Shown here: piece by piece, positions 33,811 to 42,414 of the stretch
Position numbering within the stretch: position 1 is the first letter of the stretch
Layout of the letters: every line of letters begins with the position of its first letter
Assembly (NCBI RefSeq): GCF_029936995.1
Contig: NZ_JAPYRE010000009.1
Location: 1-61,533, forward strand
Reading direction: 5' to 3'
DNA: 61,533 nt
DNA from: Henriciella sp.
Lineage (GTDB): Bacteria; Pseudomonadota; Alphaproteobacteria; Caulobacterales; Hyphomonadaceae
Notes under the pieces: generated by a model
Told to the model about the DNA's origin: nothing
Databases searched by the model: none
Seen by the model: only the letters and a program-made list of their open reading frames with translations
Position numbers and translations under genes: made by a program

Positions 33811-36678
33811 ATGAACACGGCGAAAAGCCTGCGTCTCGTCTTCCTTGCCAGCGCTGCGGCTCTGGCAATCGTCGGGTGTTCCGACACTGACATCTCCTCT
33901 CCGGGGAGCGGCACACCTCCCGTCTCGCCACCACCGCCGCCACCACCCCCGCCGCCGCCTGCGGCCTCGACCATCGATCTCATCCCGGCAGCCGGTTGCC
34001 CGACCGGTACGAGCGAGGCGACCTTCGAGGAAATTCCGTCTGAAGGCCTGGCGAGTGTCGATGTCTGCGCCATTGGCGACGCAGGTGCCAGCGAGACAAC
34101 GATCACGACCGACGTTGAAGTGCCGGCGGGTGTGACCGTCGCAATCCGCGGCGCTGTTTTCATCGGTGAAGATGGCGGCACGGCGGCTACACTGACCCTG
34201 AATGAGGGCGCCGTGATGTACGGTGCTGCTGCCGAGGGGACCGGTGACGGCTCTGACGATTACATTGTCATCAGCCGTGGTTCACAGATTGACGTCAATG
34301 GCTCCGAGGCCAGCCCCGTGCGCATGACGGCCCGTGCCGCCATCAACGACGACAACACCAACTCAACGATCATTGAGGATGGCACGAACGCCCAGTGGGG
34401 CGGCCTGATCATCAACGGCTTCGCGCCAATCAATGCCTGCATCGACGGAACGGCTACCGGTGGGTCTGCGGGCTGTGAGAAGTCCGGCGAAGGGGCATCG
34501 GGCCTCTTCGGTGGTGACGACGCAGCAGATGACTCTGGCGAGATCAGCTATCTCACGGTGGAATTTGCCGGTGCGCGCCTGACCAATGATGACGAGCTGA
34601 ACGGTATTGCGTTCCAGGGCGTCGGTTCCGGGACTGAAGTCGACCATATCCAGGTCCACAACAATCTCGATGACGGCATTGAGTGGTTCGGCGGCACGGT
34701 GAACGTGCAGTACGCTGTTGTCACTGGCGCAGGTGACGACTCGATCGACTGGACGGATGGCTGGCAGGGGTCCCTGCAATACGCCGTCGTCAATTCAGAT
34801 ATCCCGTCATCCGGTGATCCGCGCGGTATCGAGGCTGACAACCGTGACGGCGACAATGACAAGACGCCGGTTTCCAGCCCGAGCCTTTCGAACTTCACGC
34901 TTATCGGGTCCAGCGGTAACCAGCAGGGCGTCCTGCTGCGCCGCGGCACGGCCGGTACGATCGTGAACGCCATTGTTGCAGGCGGCTACACGCCGGGCCT
35001 CGATATCGACAATGACTTCACCTATGAAAACCTGTCGAACGGCGCGCTCACCGTTGCCTCCTTCTTCATCGACGCAGCCCAGACCCTGGCCAGCGACGAT
35101 GATGACACGGCAAACGACCTGGCGACCTATGCGTCGAACAACGACATTGTCGGCGGCAACAATTCGCTCAGCAATCGTTACTTCCCCGGCCAGCAGGAAC
35201 TCGATGTTCCGGTCTTCGATGTAACGGGGGTCGGTGCGCTTGAGGCCACGACCTATATCGGCGCCTTCAGCGAGACAGAGACGGTTGCTGACAACTGGGC
35301 AAACTTTGCCCTGTCCGGCACGCTCTTTCCGCCGGCTGGCTGCCCGGACGGAACGACCGAAGACGGCACGCTTGACGGCAAGACGCTCTGCCTTGTGCCG
35401 GGCGGCGAACTGCAAGACGACCTTACACTGACCAACGGCACAGAGCTGATCTACGAGCTTGATGGCACGGTCGTTGTCGGGTCTGACCTTGGGCCGGATC
35501 CGGACTCTCCGCTGGCTGGCGGCGCATCCGCAACGCTTACGATCGACCGTGGTGTGACCGTCGTTGCAGAAGGCAATGATGACTACCTTATCGTATCACG
35601 TGGCTCCCGGCTCGTGACGAATGGCACGGCCGCTGCGCCTGTCGTCTTCACCGCCAAGGGTGTTGTCGACGGCAGTGTCACGGCAACTGACAGCCTCAAG
35701 GGCGTCTGGGGTGGCCTGGTCATCAATGGCCGCGCACCGATCAATGCCTGTATCGACTCCACTGCGACCGGCGGCACGGCCGGCTGTGAAAAGTCCGGTG
35801 AAGGCTCGTCCGGTCTCTTCGGCGGCGGCACGCCAGACGATAATAGCGGGCGTCTTCGCTACACCCGCGTGCAGTATGCAGGTGTTCGCCTGACCAATGA
35901 TGACGAACTGAATGGCATCGCCTTCCAGGGTGTCGGTTCCGGTACCGAGGTCAGCTATGTCCAGGTCGCGAACAATCTCGATGACGGCATCGAATGGTTC
36001 GGCGGTAATGTCTCCGCAGACCACGTGGTCGTGACCGGTGTTGGCGACGACAGCCTCGACTGGACAGATGGCTGGCAGGGCTCCCTGCAATACGCCATCG
36101 CCTATCCGGGTGTTGCCGGTGCCGAAGGCGCCATGTCGGGCGACCCGCGTGGCATCGAGGGCGATAACCGTGACGGTGACAATGACAAGGAGCCATTCTC
36201 CACGCCGCGTGTGTCGAACTTCACCCTGATCAATTCCGGTGAGCCTGCGACCCAGCAGGGTGCACTGCTTCGCCGGGGCATGAAGGGCACGATCGCCAAT
36301 GGCATCATTGCCGACTGGTCGACCGGTCTGGATGTCGATAGCGATCAGACCTTCACCAACTTTGATAATGGTGAGCTCGAGATCAAATCGATCTTCCTCG
36401 ACAATACCGAAAACCTTGCGAGCGACAGTGACGGTGTTCCGGCATTTGCCGCCGGGGACAACATTGTCGAGGGCGCGAACAGCCTGAGTGGTTTCTCCTT
36501 CGTCGACGGCGCTACGGGGGTCGTTCCGGGCAGTGCCGAGGCGAATGTCGATGTCTTTGACGTGACAGGCATCGGTGAGCTTGAAGCCACGACCTATGTC
36601 GGCGCCGTCGAGGGGACGTCCGACGACTGGTTCCTTGGATGGACGGTCGATATCTCGGGTGCCGAGACGACCAACTAA
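33811..36678 (+). CDS. Large duplicated surface lipoprotein heading the T2SS locus
   Basis: 955 residues. Lipobox LAIVGC with Cys23, then a linker with 11 consecutive prolines (40-50), then two copies of a beta-rich domain of about 440 residues. Each copy has WGGL.INGxAPINACID, a GCEKSGEG Cys motif, LTNDDELNGIAFQGVGSGTE, LDDGIEWFGG and DWTDGWQGSLQYA, suggesting a right-handed beta-helix with Asp-rich, possibly Ca-binding, turns. Four Cys per copy may form disulfides. The family is known from marine bacteria, but its function is not. By layout it resembles the T2SS-exported lipoprotein ElpS locus of Caulobacter as I remember it; homology needs checking. Confidence 0.75.
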   Translation: MNTAKSLRLVFLASAAALAIVGCSDTDISSPGSGTPPVSPPPPPPPPPPPAASTIDLIPAAGCPTGTSEATFEEIPSEGLASVDVCAIGDAGASETTITTDVEVPAGVTVAIRGAVFIGEDGGTAATLTLNEGAVMYGAAAEGTGDGSDDYIVISRGSQIDVNGSEASPVRMTARAAINDDNTNSTIIEDGTNAQWGGLIINGFAPINACIDGTATGGSAGCEKSGEGASGLFGGDDAADDSGEISYLTVEFAGARLTNDDELNGIAFQGVGSGTEVDHIQVHNNLDDGIEWFGGTVNVQYAVVTGAGDDSIDWTDGWQGSLQYAVVNSDIPSSGDPRGIEADNRDGDNDKTPVSSPSLSNFTLIGSSGNQQGVLLRRGTAGTIVNAIVAGGYTPGLDIDNDFTYENLSNGALTVASFFIDAAQTLASDDDDTANDLATYASNNDIVGGNNSLSNRYFPGQQELDVPVFDVTGVGALEATTYIGAFSETETVADNWANFALSGTLFPPAGCPDGTTEDGTLDGKTLCLVPGGELQDDLTLTNGTELIYELDGTVVVGSDLGPDPDSPLAGGASATLTIDRGVTVVAEGNDDYLIVSRGSRLVTNGTAAAPVVFTAKGVVDGSVTATDSLKGVWGGLVINGRAPINACIDSTATGGTAGCEKSGEGSSGLFGGGTPDDNSGRLRYTRVQYAGVRLTNDDELNGIAFQGVGSGTEVSYVQVANNLDDGIEWFGGNVSADHVVVTGVGDDSLDWTDGWQGSLQYAIAYPGVAGAEGAMSGDPRGIEGDNRDGDNDKEPFSTPRVSNFTLINSGEPATQQGALLRRGMKGTIANGIIADWSTGLDVDSDQTFTNFDNGELEIKSIFLDNTENLASDSDGVPAFAAGDNIVEGANSLSGFSFVDGATGVVPGSAEANVDVFDVTGIGELEATTYVGAVEGTSDDWFLGWTVDISGAETTN
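33988..35328 (+). repeat. Domain copy 1 of the surface lipoprotein
   Basis: Encodes residues about 60-506. It starts at PAAGCPTG and ends before PPAGCPDG. The core WGGLIINGFAPINACID begins at residue 196, exactly 437 residues before the matching core of copy 2. Similarity is also visible in the DNA, for example CTGACCAATGATGACGA in both copies. Confidence 0.85.
35329..36660 (+). repeat. Domain copy 2 of the surface lipoprotein
   Basis: Encodes residues about 507-950, starting at PPAGCPDG. The core VWGGLVINGRAPINACID lies at residue 632 and following. Both copies end with a similar VFDVTGxGxLEATTYxGA motif, so the duplication covers a whole domain. Confidence 0.85.
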
Positions 36679-36785
36679 GGACCGCTGACACGAAAGGGGC
36701 AGGGCGGTCCTGAAAAAGGGTCGCTCTGCCTCTCCATTTCCAGACATCATAGAGGAGGTAACTCCTCTCCTCCGAGGGGGAAATC
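36679..36785 (+). promoter_or_regulatory. Structured leader between lipoprotein and TonB-receptor genes
   Basis: Two mutually exclusive stems can form: GGACCGC/GCGGTCC (36679-36685 with 36704-36710) or GGCAGGGCG/CGCTCTGCC (36698-36706 with 36722-36730). A third hairpin AGAGGAG-GTAA-CTCCTCT (36751-36768) has a GNRA-type loop and contains a Shine-Dalgarno-like GAGGAGG. The likely working ribosome site is GAGGGGG (36774-36780), 5 bases before the ATG, and it could pair with the CTCCTC arm. This suggests control of receptor translation or stepwise decay of the message. Confidence 0.5.
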
Positions 36786-39458
36786 ATGCTGAAATCTGCA
36801 ACTTATCTTCGTCTGGCGCTTTTGACGGGGGCATCGCTAGCCTGCCTGTCCGGCGTCTCCGCCCAGGAATCCTCCGAGGAAACAGGCGACGAACTGCGCC
36901 AGGAAAGCGTCGTCGTGCGCGGCCAGTTCATTCCGGACGAAAAGCGCTCGACATCGGAAGTCTCGAGCCTCATCGACGCAAACGACTTTCAGGTCTCCGG
37001 CGATTCCGATGCGGCTTCCGCCCTGTCTCGCGTGGCAGGCATCTCCACCGCCGACAGCCGCTTTGTCTATGTTCGCGGCCTGAACGAACGTTACTCCAGC
37101 GCGACGCTGAATGGCTCTCCGCTTCCCAGCCCCGAACCGCTGCGCCGGGTCGCACCGCTCGACCTCTTCCCAACATCCGTTCTGCGCAGCATCCTGGTGC
37201 AGAAGACCTATTCGCCTGAGCTGCCCGGTGAGTTTGGCGGCGGGCTCGTGGATATCCGTACAAAGACAGTGCCGGATGAAGCCTTCTTCGAAGTCTCGAC
37301 CTCCGTTTCGGGCAGCACTGAAACAACCTTCCAGGATGGCCTGCTTTATGATGGCGGCGATCTCGACTTTCTCGGCGTGTCGGACAACAAGCGTACGCCA
37401 CCCCCGCTTCCGGCAGACGGGCCTGATGCGAATTTCGCCCGGTCGCTTACCAACGATTCCTCTCTGCTGATTATCCAGGAAGGGATTGTGCCGGCAAATG
37501 TCAGCCTGAGTGCCACGGGCGGTCAGCGCTTCGATATCAACAGCGATATTTCCATGGGCGTACTGGCAGCAGCTTCCTACTCCAATGAATGGGAGACGAA
37601 GGAAGGCGAGCGCGGTTTCGCTGACAGCGCAGGCGAAGGCCTGTCGCAACGCTTTGACAATGATCTCTATGCGACTGAAAACAATGTGAAAGCCAACGGC
37701 TTCGCGACGGTTGGTTTCGACCTTTACGACAATCATGAAATCCGCGGCACGGCCCTGATTACACGCTCGACCTCGAAAGAGGCCCGCACGGTCCAGGGGA
37801 TCGATTTCGACGATAACTTCGAACGCCAGGACAGCATCGAATGGTTCGAGCGCCAGCTCTGGACCACCCAGCTTTCGGGGGAGCACTTTTTCCCGTCCCT
37901 GATGGATCTGAGTGTCGAGTGGCGCGCCTCCTACTCGGAAGCCCAGCGCAATGCGCCGTACCAGTTCAACATCCTTTACCAGGATTCCGGACAGGGCCTG
38001 CAAACGCTGTCCAACTCAGAGGACACGACCTTCTCCTTCAGCACGATTGACGACGACTCGACTGATCTGGGTATCGATCTCGAGCTGCCGCTGTCACGTG
38101 GGGGGGATTGTTATCTCTTCTGCGAGACGGATCTGAAGGCCGGTTATGCCTATAAGGAGAATGACCGCTTGGCGACCTCACGCATCTTCGCCATTGAGGG
38201 GCTGCCACTTTCAAGCACACGTATCGATTACCTGTTCTCCTCGCTCTATGCGAACGGCCAGCTGGATTCGAGTTCAATCGGCGGTGACCAGTTCCCCGAA
38301 CAGTATGTCGCCACGCTTGAAGTGGATGCAGGCTATGCGGGTTTCGATACCCAGATAACGCCTTTCCTGCGCGGCGCTGTCGGGGTGCGTTATGAACGCG
38401 CGATTGAGGCCATCGACACGCGCACGATCGGGGCTGATCCGTCCCTGAACACGGTCGAGTCCTGTATCGATGCCGAGCCGGATGGTAGCTGCGATTATGA
38501 GTACGACCTGCTGCCAGCTGCCACGATCACCTGGAACCCGTTTGATGACCTCCAGGTCCGGGCCGGTTACTCCGAAACGATCACAAGGCCGCAATTCCGT
38601 GAGCTCGCGCCGACGGAATTCCTCAATACTGAAACCGATGTCGTTTTCCAGGGTAATCCCTTCCTGATCAACGCCTCGATCAAGAACTATGATGCCCGCG
38701 CGGAATACTATTTCGGACGTGAGCAGTTCATCACTTTCGGCGTGTTCTACAAGGACATGGAACGCCCGATCGAGGAGATCAACAATCGCTCAGGCGATGA
38801 TCCGGTGACGACTTTCATCAATGTGCCGAGTGCCGAGCTTTATGGTGCAGAGGTCGAGTATGAACAGTCACTGCCGCTCTACAACATGTTCGGCTGGGAC
38901 TGGTTTCAGGATCGCGACCTGACCATCAAGGGCAACTATACATGGTCGGACTCGGAGGTGCAGGCTGGCCGCAACCCCAACGACCTTGGGCTGGCGAGCC
39001 CGGAATTCTGTGCCCAGTTCCCGGATGAGTGTGTGGTGACCAACCAGCAGCCGCTCAACCCGGAGCCTTTCCTCCTGCCGGGCGCCGGCCTCATCCAGGA
39101 CGGACGCCGTCTTCAGGGTCAGTCCGAGCACCTGTTCAATGCCCAGCTTGTCTACACAGACGATGTCGCGGGTACTGAAGCCAGCCTGCTGGTCAATCAT
39201 GCAAGCTCGCGTATCCGCTCGGGCGAGGCGCTGGCACTCAATATCCCGGCCATTATTGAGGAACCGCCAACGACCATCGACTTCATCCTGAACCAGAATT
39301 TCGCCTACCGCGGCGGAGACTACGAGTTCTCCTTCAAGGTGCAGAATCTGTTCGGCGATGACTATGAGGCGTACCAGGAACGCGGTGGCGACCGTATCAA
39401 TGTAGATGTCTACGATATCGGCACGTCGATCTCGTTCGGTCTCAAGCGGCGCTTCTAG
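36786..39458 (+). CDS. TonB-dependent outer-membrane receptor of the T2SS locus
   Basis: 890 residues. Signal peptide (MLKSATYLRLALLTGASLAC, cleavage near VSA-QE), a TonB-box-like ESVVVRGQ at about residues 40-47, a plug domain (DAASALSRVAGIST, VRGLNERYSSATLNG, PGEFGGGLVDIRTK) and a C-terminal 22-strand barrel region ending in Phe (SFGLKRRF). No N-terminal STN signalling domain. Placed between a surface lipoprotein and gspC on the same strand. It may import a ligand bound or released by the lipoprotein, or take part in surface assembly; both are inference. Confidence 0.92.
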   Translation: MLKSATYLRLALLTGASLACLSGVSAQESSEETGDELRQESVVVRGQFIPDEKRSTSEVSSLIDANDFQVSGDSDAASALSRVAGISTADSRFVYVRGLNERYSSATLNGSPLPSPEPLRRVAPLDLFPTSVLRSILVQKTYSPELPGEFGGGLVDIRTKTVPDEAFFEVSTSVSGSTETTFQDGLLYDGGDLDFLGVSDNKRTPPPLPADGPDANFARSLTNDSSLLIIQEGIVPANVSLSATGGQRFDINSDISMGVLAAASYSNEWETKEGERGFADSAGEGLSQRFDNDLYATENNVKANGFATVGFDLYDNHEIRGTALITRSTSKEARTVQGIDFDDNFERQDSIEWFERQLWTTQLSGEHFFPSLMDLSVEWRASYSEAQRNAPYQFNILYQDSGQGLQTLSNSEDTTFSFSTIDDDSTDLGIDLELPLSRGGDCYLFCETDLKAGYAYKENDRLATSRIFAIEGLPLSSTRIDYLFSSLYANGQLDSSSIGGDQFPEQYVATLEVDAGYAGFDTQITPFLRGAVGVRYERAIEAIDTRTIGADPSLNTVESCIDAEPDGSCDYEYDLLPAATITWNPFDDLQVRAGYSETITRPQFRELAPTEFLNTETDVVFQGNPFLINASIKNYDARAEYYFGREQFITFGVFYKDMERPIEEINNRSGDDPVTTFINVPSAELYGAEVEYEQSLPLYNMFGWDWFQDRDLTIKGNYTWSDSEVQAGRNPNDLGLASPEFCAQFPDECVVTNQQPLNPEPFLLPGAGLIQDGRRLQGQSEHLFNAQLVYTDDVAGTEASLLVNHASSRIRSGEALALNIPAIIEEPPTTIDFILNQNFAYRGGDYEFSFKVQNLFGDDYEAYQERGGDRINVDVYDIGTSISFGLKRRF

Positions 39459-39505
39459 CGCAGTCGGGCAGAACACAGGTCGCACTATTGCCCATTCTGG
39501 GCTAG

Positions 39506-40429
39506 ATGTCTTGGTTGAGGGCGGTGAGAACCCGCCCTCAATACGTGAAAGAGTTGGGGCTATTGCAGGGTAGATTGAACATACAGAGCTTGAGCCCGAG
39601 GCTTGTGGAAGCCGCGCGTATCACTGCGCTAGTTGCTCTCGTCCTTGTCCTGGCCTGGCTTGTGGCGCGGCTGTTCTGGCTTTTCATGTCACCGGGCCCA
39701 GCAGTGTCGGATTTACGTCCGCAACCCCTGCCAAGCCCGGTGCAGACGTCCAGCGGCAGTGAGGTGCGGGCAGATCTCAGTCTCATCATGACGCAGAACC
39801 CTTTCCAGGCAGCGGAAACTGAAGCGGCTATCGTAACGGATGCTCCTGAAACCGATCTCAACCTCAAGCTGTCAGCCCTCTTCATGTCCACGGGCGAAGG
39901 CGTGAGTTCCGCAACGATCATAACGCCGGACAATGAGACAACCCGCTATGAGCTTGGCGATGAAATCCTGCCGGGCGTGATCCTTGAGCGGGTGCTTTCG
40001 GACAGGGCCATCATCTCGCGTGATGGCCGTGAGGAGACCATCATGCGCAGCGGGCGTGCGTCGGGCCTGTCGGTTATCGGCGACCCGGATACAGTCCGGA
40101 CCGATGCGGGGCAGGTCACGACAGAAACGGCACCTCTGTTCAGGCCGGGCATTTCGGCGCGCACACTTATTGCCGGGCTGGTGGTCGAGGCGCAGCAGGA
40201 AAATGGTGCCACCACCAGCCTCCTTCTCCAGCCGAGAGGAGATGCAACTCTGATGAATTCAGCGGGCCTTGAACCCGGAGATCGTCTTGTCAGCGTAAAT
40301 GGTACTAGGGTGGCTGAACTCGATCCGTCTGCGCTTGCTTCGCGTCTGTCATCGGGAGGCACGACGGCCATTACCATTATCCGGGCAGGGGAAACCCGGA
40401 CAGTAGATATTCGCTTCGAGGAGGAGTGA
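39506..40429 (+). CDS. gspC: Type II secretion protein GspC
   Basis: 307 residues from the first ATG. Inner-membrane anchor (LVALVLVLAWLVARLFWLF), a homology region (LSLIMTQNPF, LNLKLSALFM, ATIITPDNETTRYELGDEI, RAIISRDGREETI) and a C-terminal PDZ domain (LMNSAGLEPGDRLVSVNGTRVAELD). GspC links the inner-membrane platform to the secretin and recruits substrates. The ATG has no ribosome site, and a 10-bp hairpin lies inside codons 4-12. A TTG at 39575, after CAGGGTAGA, giving a start at NIQSLSPRL, may be the real start. Confidence 0.85.
   Translation: MSWLRAVRTRPQYVKELGLLQGRLNIQSLSPRLVEAARITALVALVLVLAWLVARLFWLFMSPGPAVSDLRPQPLPSPVQTSSGSEVRADLSLIMTQNPFQAAETEAAIVTDAPETDLNLKLSALFMSTGEGVSSATIITPDNETTRYELGDEILPGVILERVLSDRAIISRDGREETIMRSGRASGLSVIGDPDTVRTDAGQVTTETAPLFRPGISARTLIAGLVVEAQQENGATTSLLLQPRGDATLMNSAGLEPGDRLVSVNGTRVAELDPSALASRLSSGGTTAITIIRAGETRTVDIRFEEE
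39515..39541 (+). repeat. Strong hairpin at the start of gspC
   Basis: TTGAGGGCGG (39515-39524) and CCGCCCTCAA (39532-39541) form a perfect 10-bp stem with a 7-base loop, about 56 bases after the receptor stop. There is no T tract. If gspC starts downstream, this is an intergenic stem that could cap the receptor message or attenuate readthrough into the secretion genes. Confidence 0.65.
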
Positions 40430-40436
40430 GAGGGAT

Positions 40437-42380
40437 ATGAAGAAGCTGCTGAGCATGATGGCGGCCCTGGCGCTCGCCTTTCAGACCGGCCATGCGCTAG
40501 CGCAATCGCCGGAATCGGAACGTCATGTTCTGAGCCTCGATGATGTGGATATCACCGCCCTGATCGACGATGTGTCGATCATTACCGGTTATACGTTCAT
40601 CCTGCATCCTGACGTCGCCCGGACGCGTGTAACCGTCCTGTCGCAGGCGCCGATGACCACGGATGAAGTGTTCCAGGTTTTCCTGTCGACCCTGCGGGTA
40701 CATGGCTTTGCCGCCATACCGGCCGGGCAGGGGGTCTACCGTATCGTGCCGGAACAACTCGCAGTCGGCGAAGCAGGGACCCGAAGTGCCGGGCCGAACA
40801 CATTCATCACACAGGTTTTCCAGCTCGATACTTTCGGCGCTGCAGAGGCGGCCCAGATGATCAAGCCGATTGTAGACGCGCAGGGGCAGGTGGTGGCGAA
40901 TGCCCGGTCGAACTCGGTCGTCGTGGTTGATTATGCGTCCAACATGCCGCGCATCCGTGAGGTCATCCAGTCGCTTGACCAGGATGACAGTACAGAGGTG
41001 CAGACGCTTGCTCTCAAGAGCGTGCCGGCCCGCGAAATGGCGGACATCATTACGGAACTTCTCGGTTCGCGTGATGGCAATCCTGTGCCGAATTTCGAGG
41101 TCTCGTCGTCTCCGACTAGCAACTCCATCGTGATTCGCGGCGACAACAGGATGGTCGTACGCGCGATGGAGGTCGCCCGCGATCTCGATGCGGAAGAGCC
41201 GACGCGCGACAATCTTCGTGTCATTCCGCTGAATAATGCTAAGGCAGAGGAAATCGTGCCCGTGCTCGAAAAACTGGCGGCCACAATGGCCGATCAGCGC
41301 GGCCCAGCGGAGAATGAGACGCCCGAGGCGACGATTGCCGCGCATCTTGAATCCAACTCGCTCATCATCAGTGCATCACCCGACACGCTCCTGTCGATGC
41401 AGCGGGTCGTCGAAGCGCTGGACCAGCGTCGCGCCCAGGTGCTGGTCGAAGCCATTATTGTCGATATTTCCGAGGACACGGCACGTGAGCTCGGCGTCCA
41501 GTTCCTCCTGTCGGGAACAGGCGATTCAACGACCCCTTTCGCCAGTACAAACTTTTCCCGCTCCGCCCCCAACCTGCTTGCCCTGGCGGGCGCACTTATC
41601 AGCCCCGGCGGAGACTTTGGCGGTGGCGATGGCGGAAGTGATCTCGGATCGGCAGCCATTAACTCGCTTCTCGGTACGAACGGTTCACTGATCGGCTTCG
41701 GTGGCCAGAGCGGCGATACACTGTTTGGCGCTGTCCTGAATGCCGTTGAAGAAGACACCAATTCCCGCATCCTCTCGAAGCCGTTCAACATGACGCTCGA
41801 CAATGGCACTTCCCGCCTGCTGGTCGGACAGAATGTTCCGCTGACCTCTGGCGAAGTGCTGGGCGATGCAAACTCGAACCCGTTCCGCACGGTCCAGCGT
41901 GAGGATGTCGGCGTCATGCTGGAAGTGACCCCACGTATTTCCTCCGACAACACGATCCGGATGGACATCAAGCAGGAAGTTTCCAGCGTGGACGGCGTGG
42001 TCGGTACGACCTCACAGGACCTCATCCTGAACTCCCGCGAAATCGAGACCAGCGTGCTCGCAGATGATGGAGAGATCATCGTCCTCGGTGGCCTGATTGA
42101 GCAGAGCGAGTCGACGGTAAACTCAAAAGTGCCCTTCCTGGGTGACATCCCGGTCGCGGGCAACCTGTTCAAGTCCGAAGGCAAGGGCAGTACGCGCACC
42201 AACCTGATGGTCTTCATCAAGCCGACAATCGTGCGCAACCGGGACGATGCCAACCGCGTCACGTCCCGCAGCTACAACTATATCCGTGCGCGCGAATTGT
42301 TGCGCGAAGATGCACCGAATATAACCGTGGACCAGTTTCTGGGCGAAGTGCTCGGCGACACCCCGGAGACCGAAAGGTAG
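40437..42380 (+). CDS. gspD: Type II secretion secretin GspD
   Basis: 647 residues. Signal peptide (LLSMMAALALAFQTGHALA), N0 domain (LSLDDVDITALIDDVSIITG), three N-domain repeats (TFGAAEAAQMIKPIV, LKSVPAREMADIITELL, LNNAKAEEIVPVLEKLA) and the secretin barrel (VEAIIVDISEDTARELGVQF, LSKPFNMTLDNGTSRLLVGQ, VLADDGEIIVLGGLIEQ, KVPFLGDIPVAGNLFK). It forms the outer-membrane channel. The C-terminal S domain that binds a GspS pilotin is short, so targeting may use another lipoprotein. Confidence 0.97.
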   Translation: MKKLLSMMAALALAFQTGHALAQSPESERHVLSLDDVDITALIDDVSIITGYTFILHPDVARTRVTVLSQAPMTTDEVFQVFLSTLRVHGFAAIPAGQGVYRIVPEQLAVGEAGTRSAGPNTFITQVFQLDTFGAAEAAQMIKPIVDAQGQVVANARSNSVVVVDYASNMPRIREVIQSLDQDDSTEVQTLALKSVPAREMADIITELLGSRDGNPVPNFEVSSSPTSNSIVIRGDNRMVVRAMEVARDLDAEEPTRDNLRVIPLNNAKAEEIVPVLEKLAATMADQRGPAENETPEATIAAHLESNSLIISASPDTLLSMQRVVEALDQRRAQVLVEAIIVDISEDTARELGVQFLLSGTGDSTTPFASTNFSRSAPNLLALAGALISPGGDFGGGDGGSDLGSAAINSLLGTNGSLIGFGGQSGDTLFGAVLNAVEEDTNSRILSKPFNMTLDNGTSRLLVGQNVPLTSGEVLGDANSNPFRTVQREDVGVMLEVTPRISSDNTIRMDIKQEVSSVDGVVGTTSQDLILNSREIETSVLADDGEIIVLGGLIEQSESTVNSKVPFLGDIPVAGNLFKSEGKGSTRTNLMVFIKPTIVRNRDDANRVTSRSYNYIRARELLREDAPNITVDQFLGEVLGDTPETER

Positions 42381-42414
42381 GGCCTTCGGGTGCCTGCCAT
42401 GTATGGTGAACTGA

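Noticed and set aside
33940..33965. A short repeat of CCA/CCG triplets as a possible contingency microsatellite
   Set aside because: The codons for the proline run are mixed (CCA, CCG, CCC, CCT), in frame, and not a pure repeat prone to slippage.
33723..34181. A minus-strand Gly-rich frame opposite the lipoprotein start
   Set aside because: Its glycine run is just the complement of the polyproline codons of the lipoprotein.
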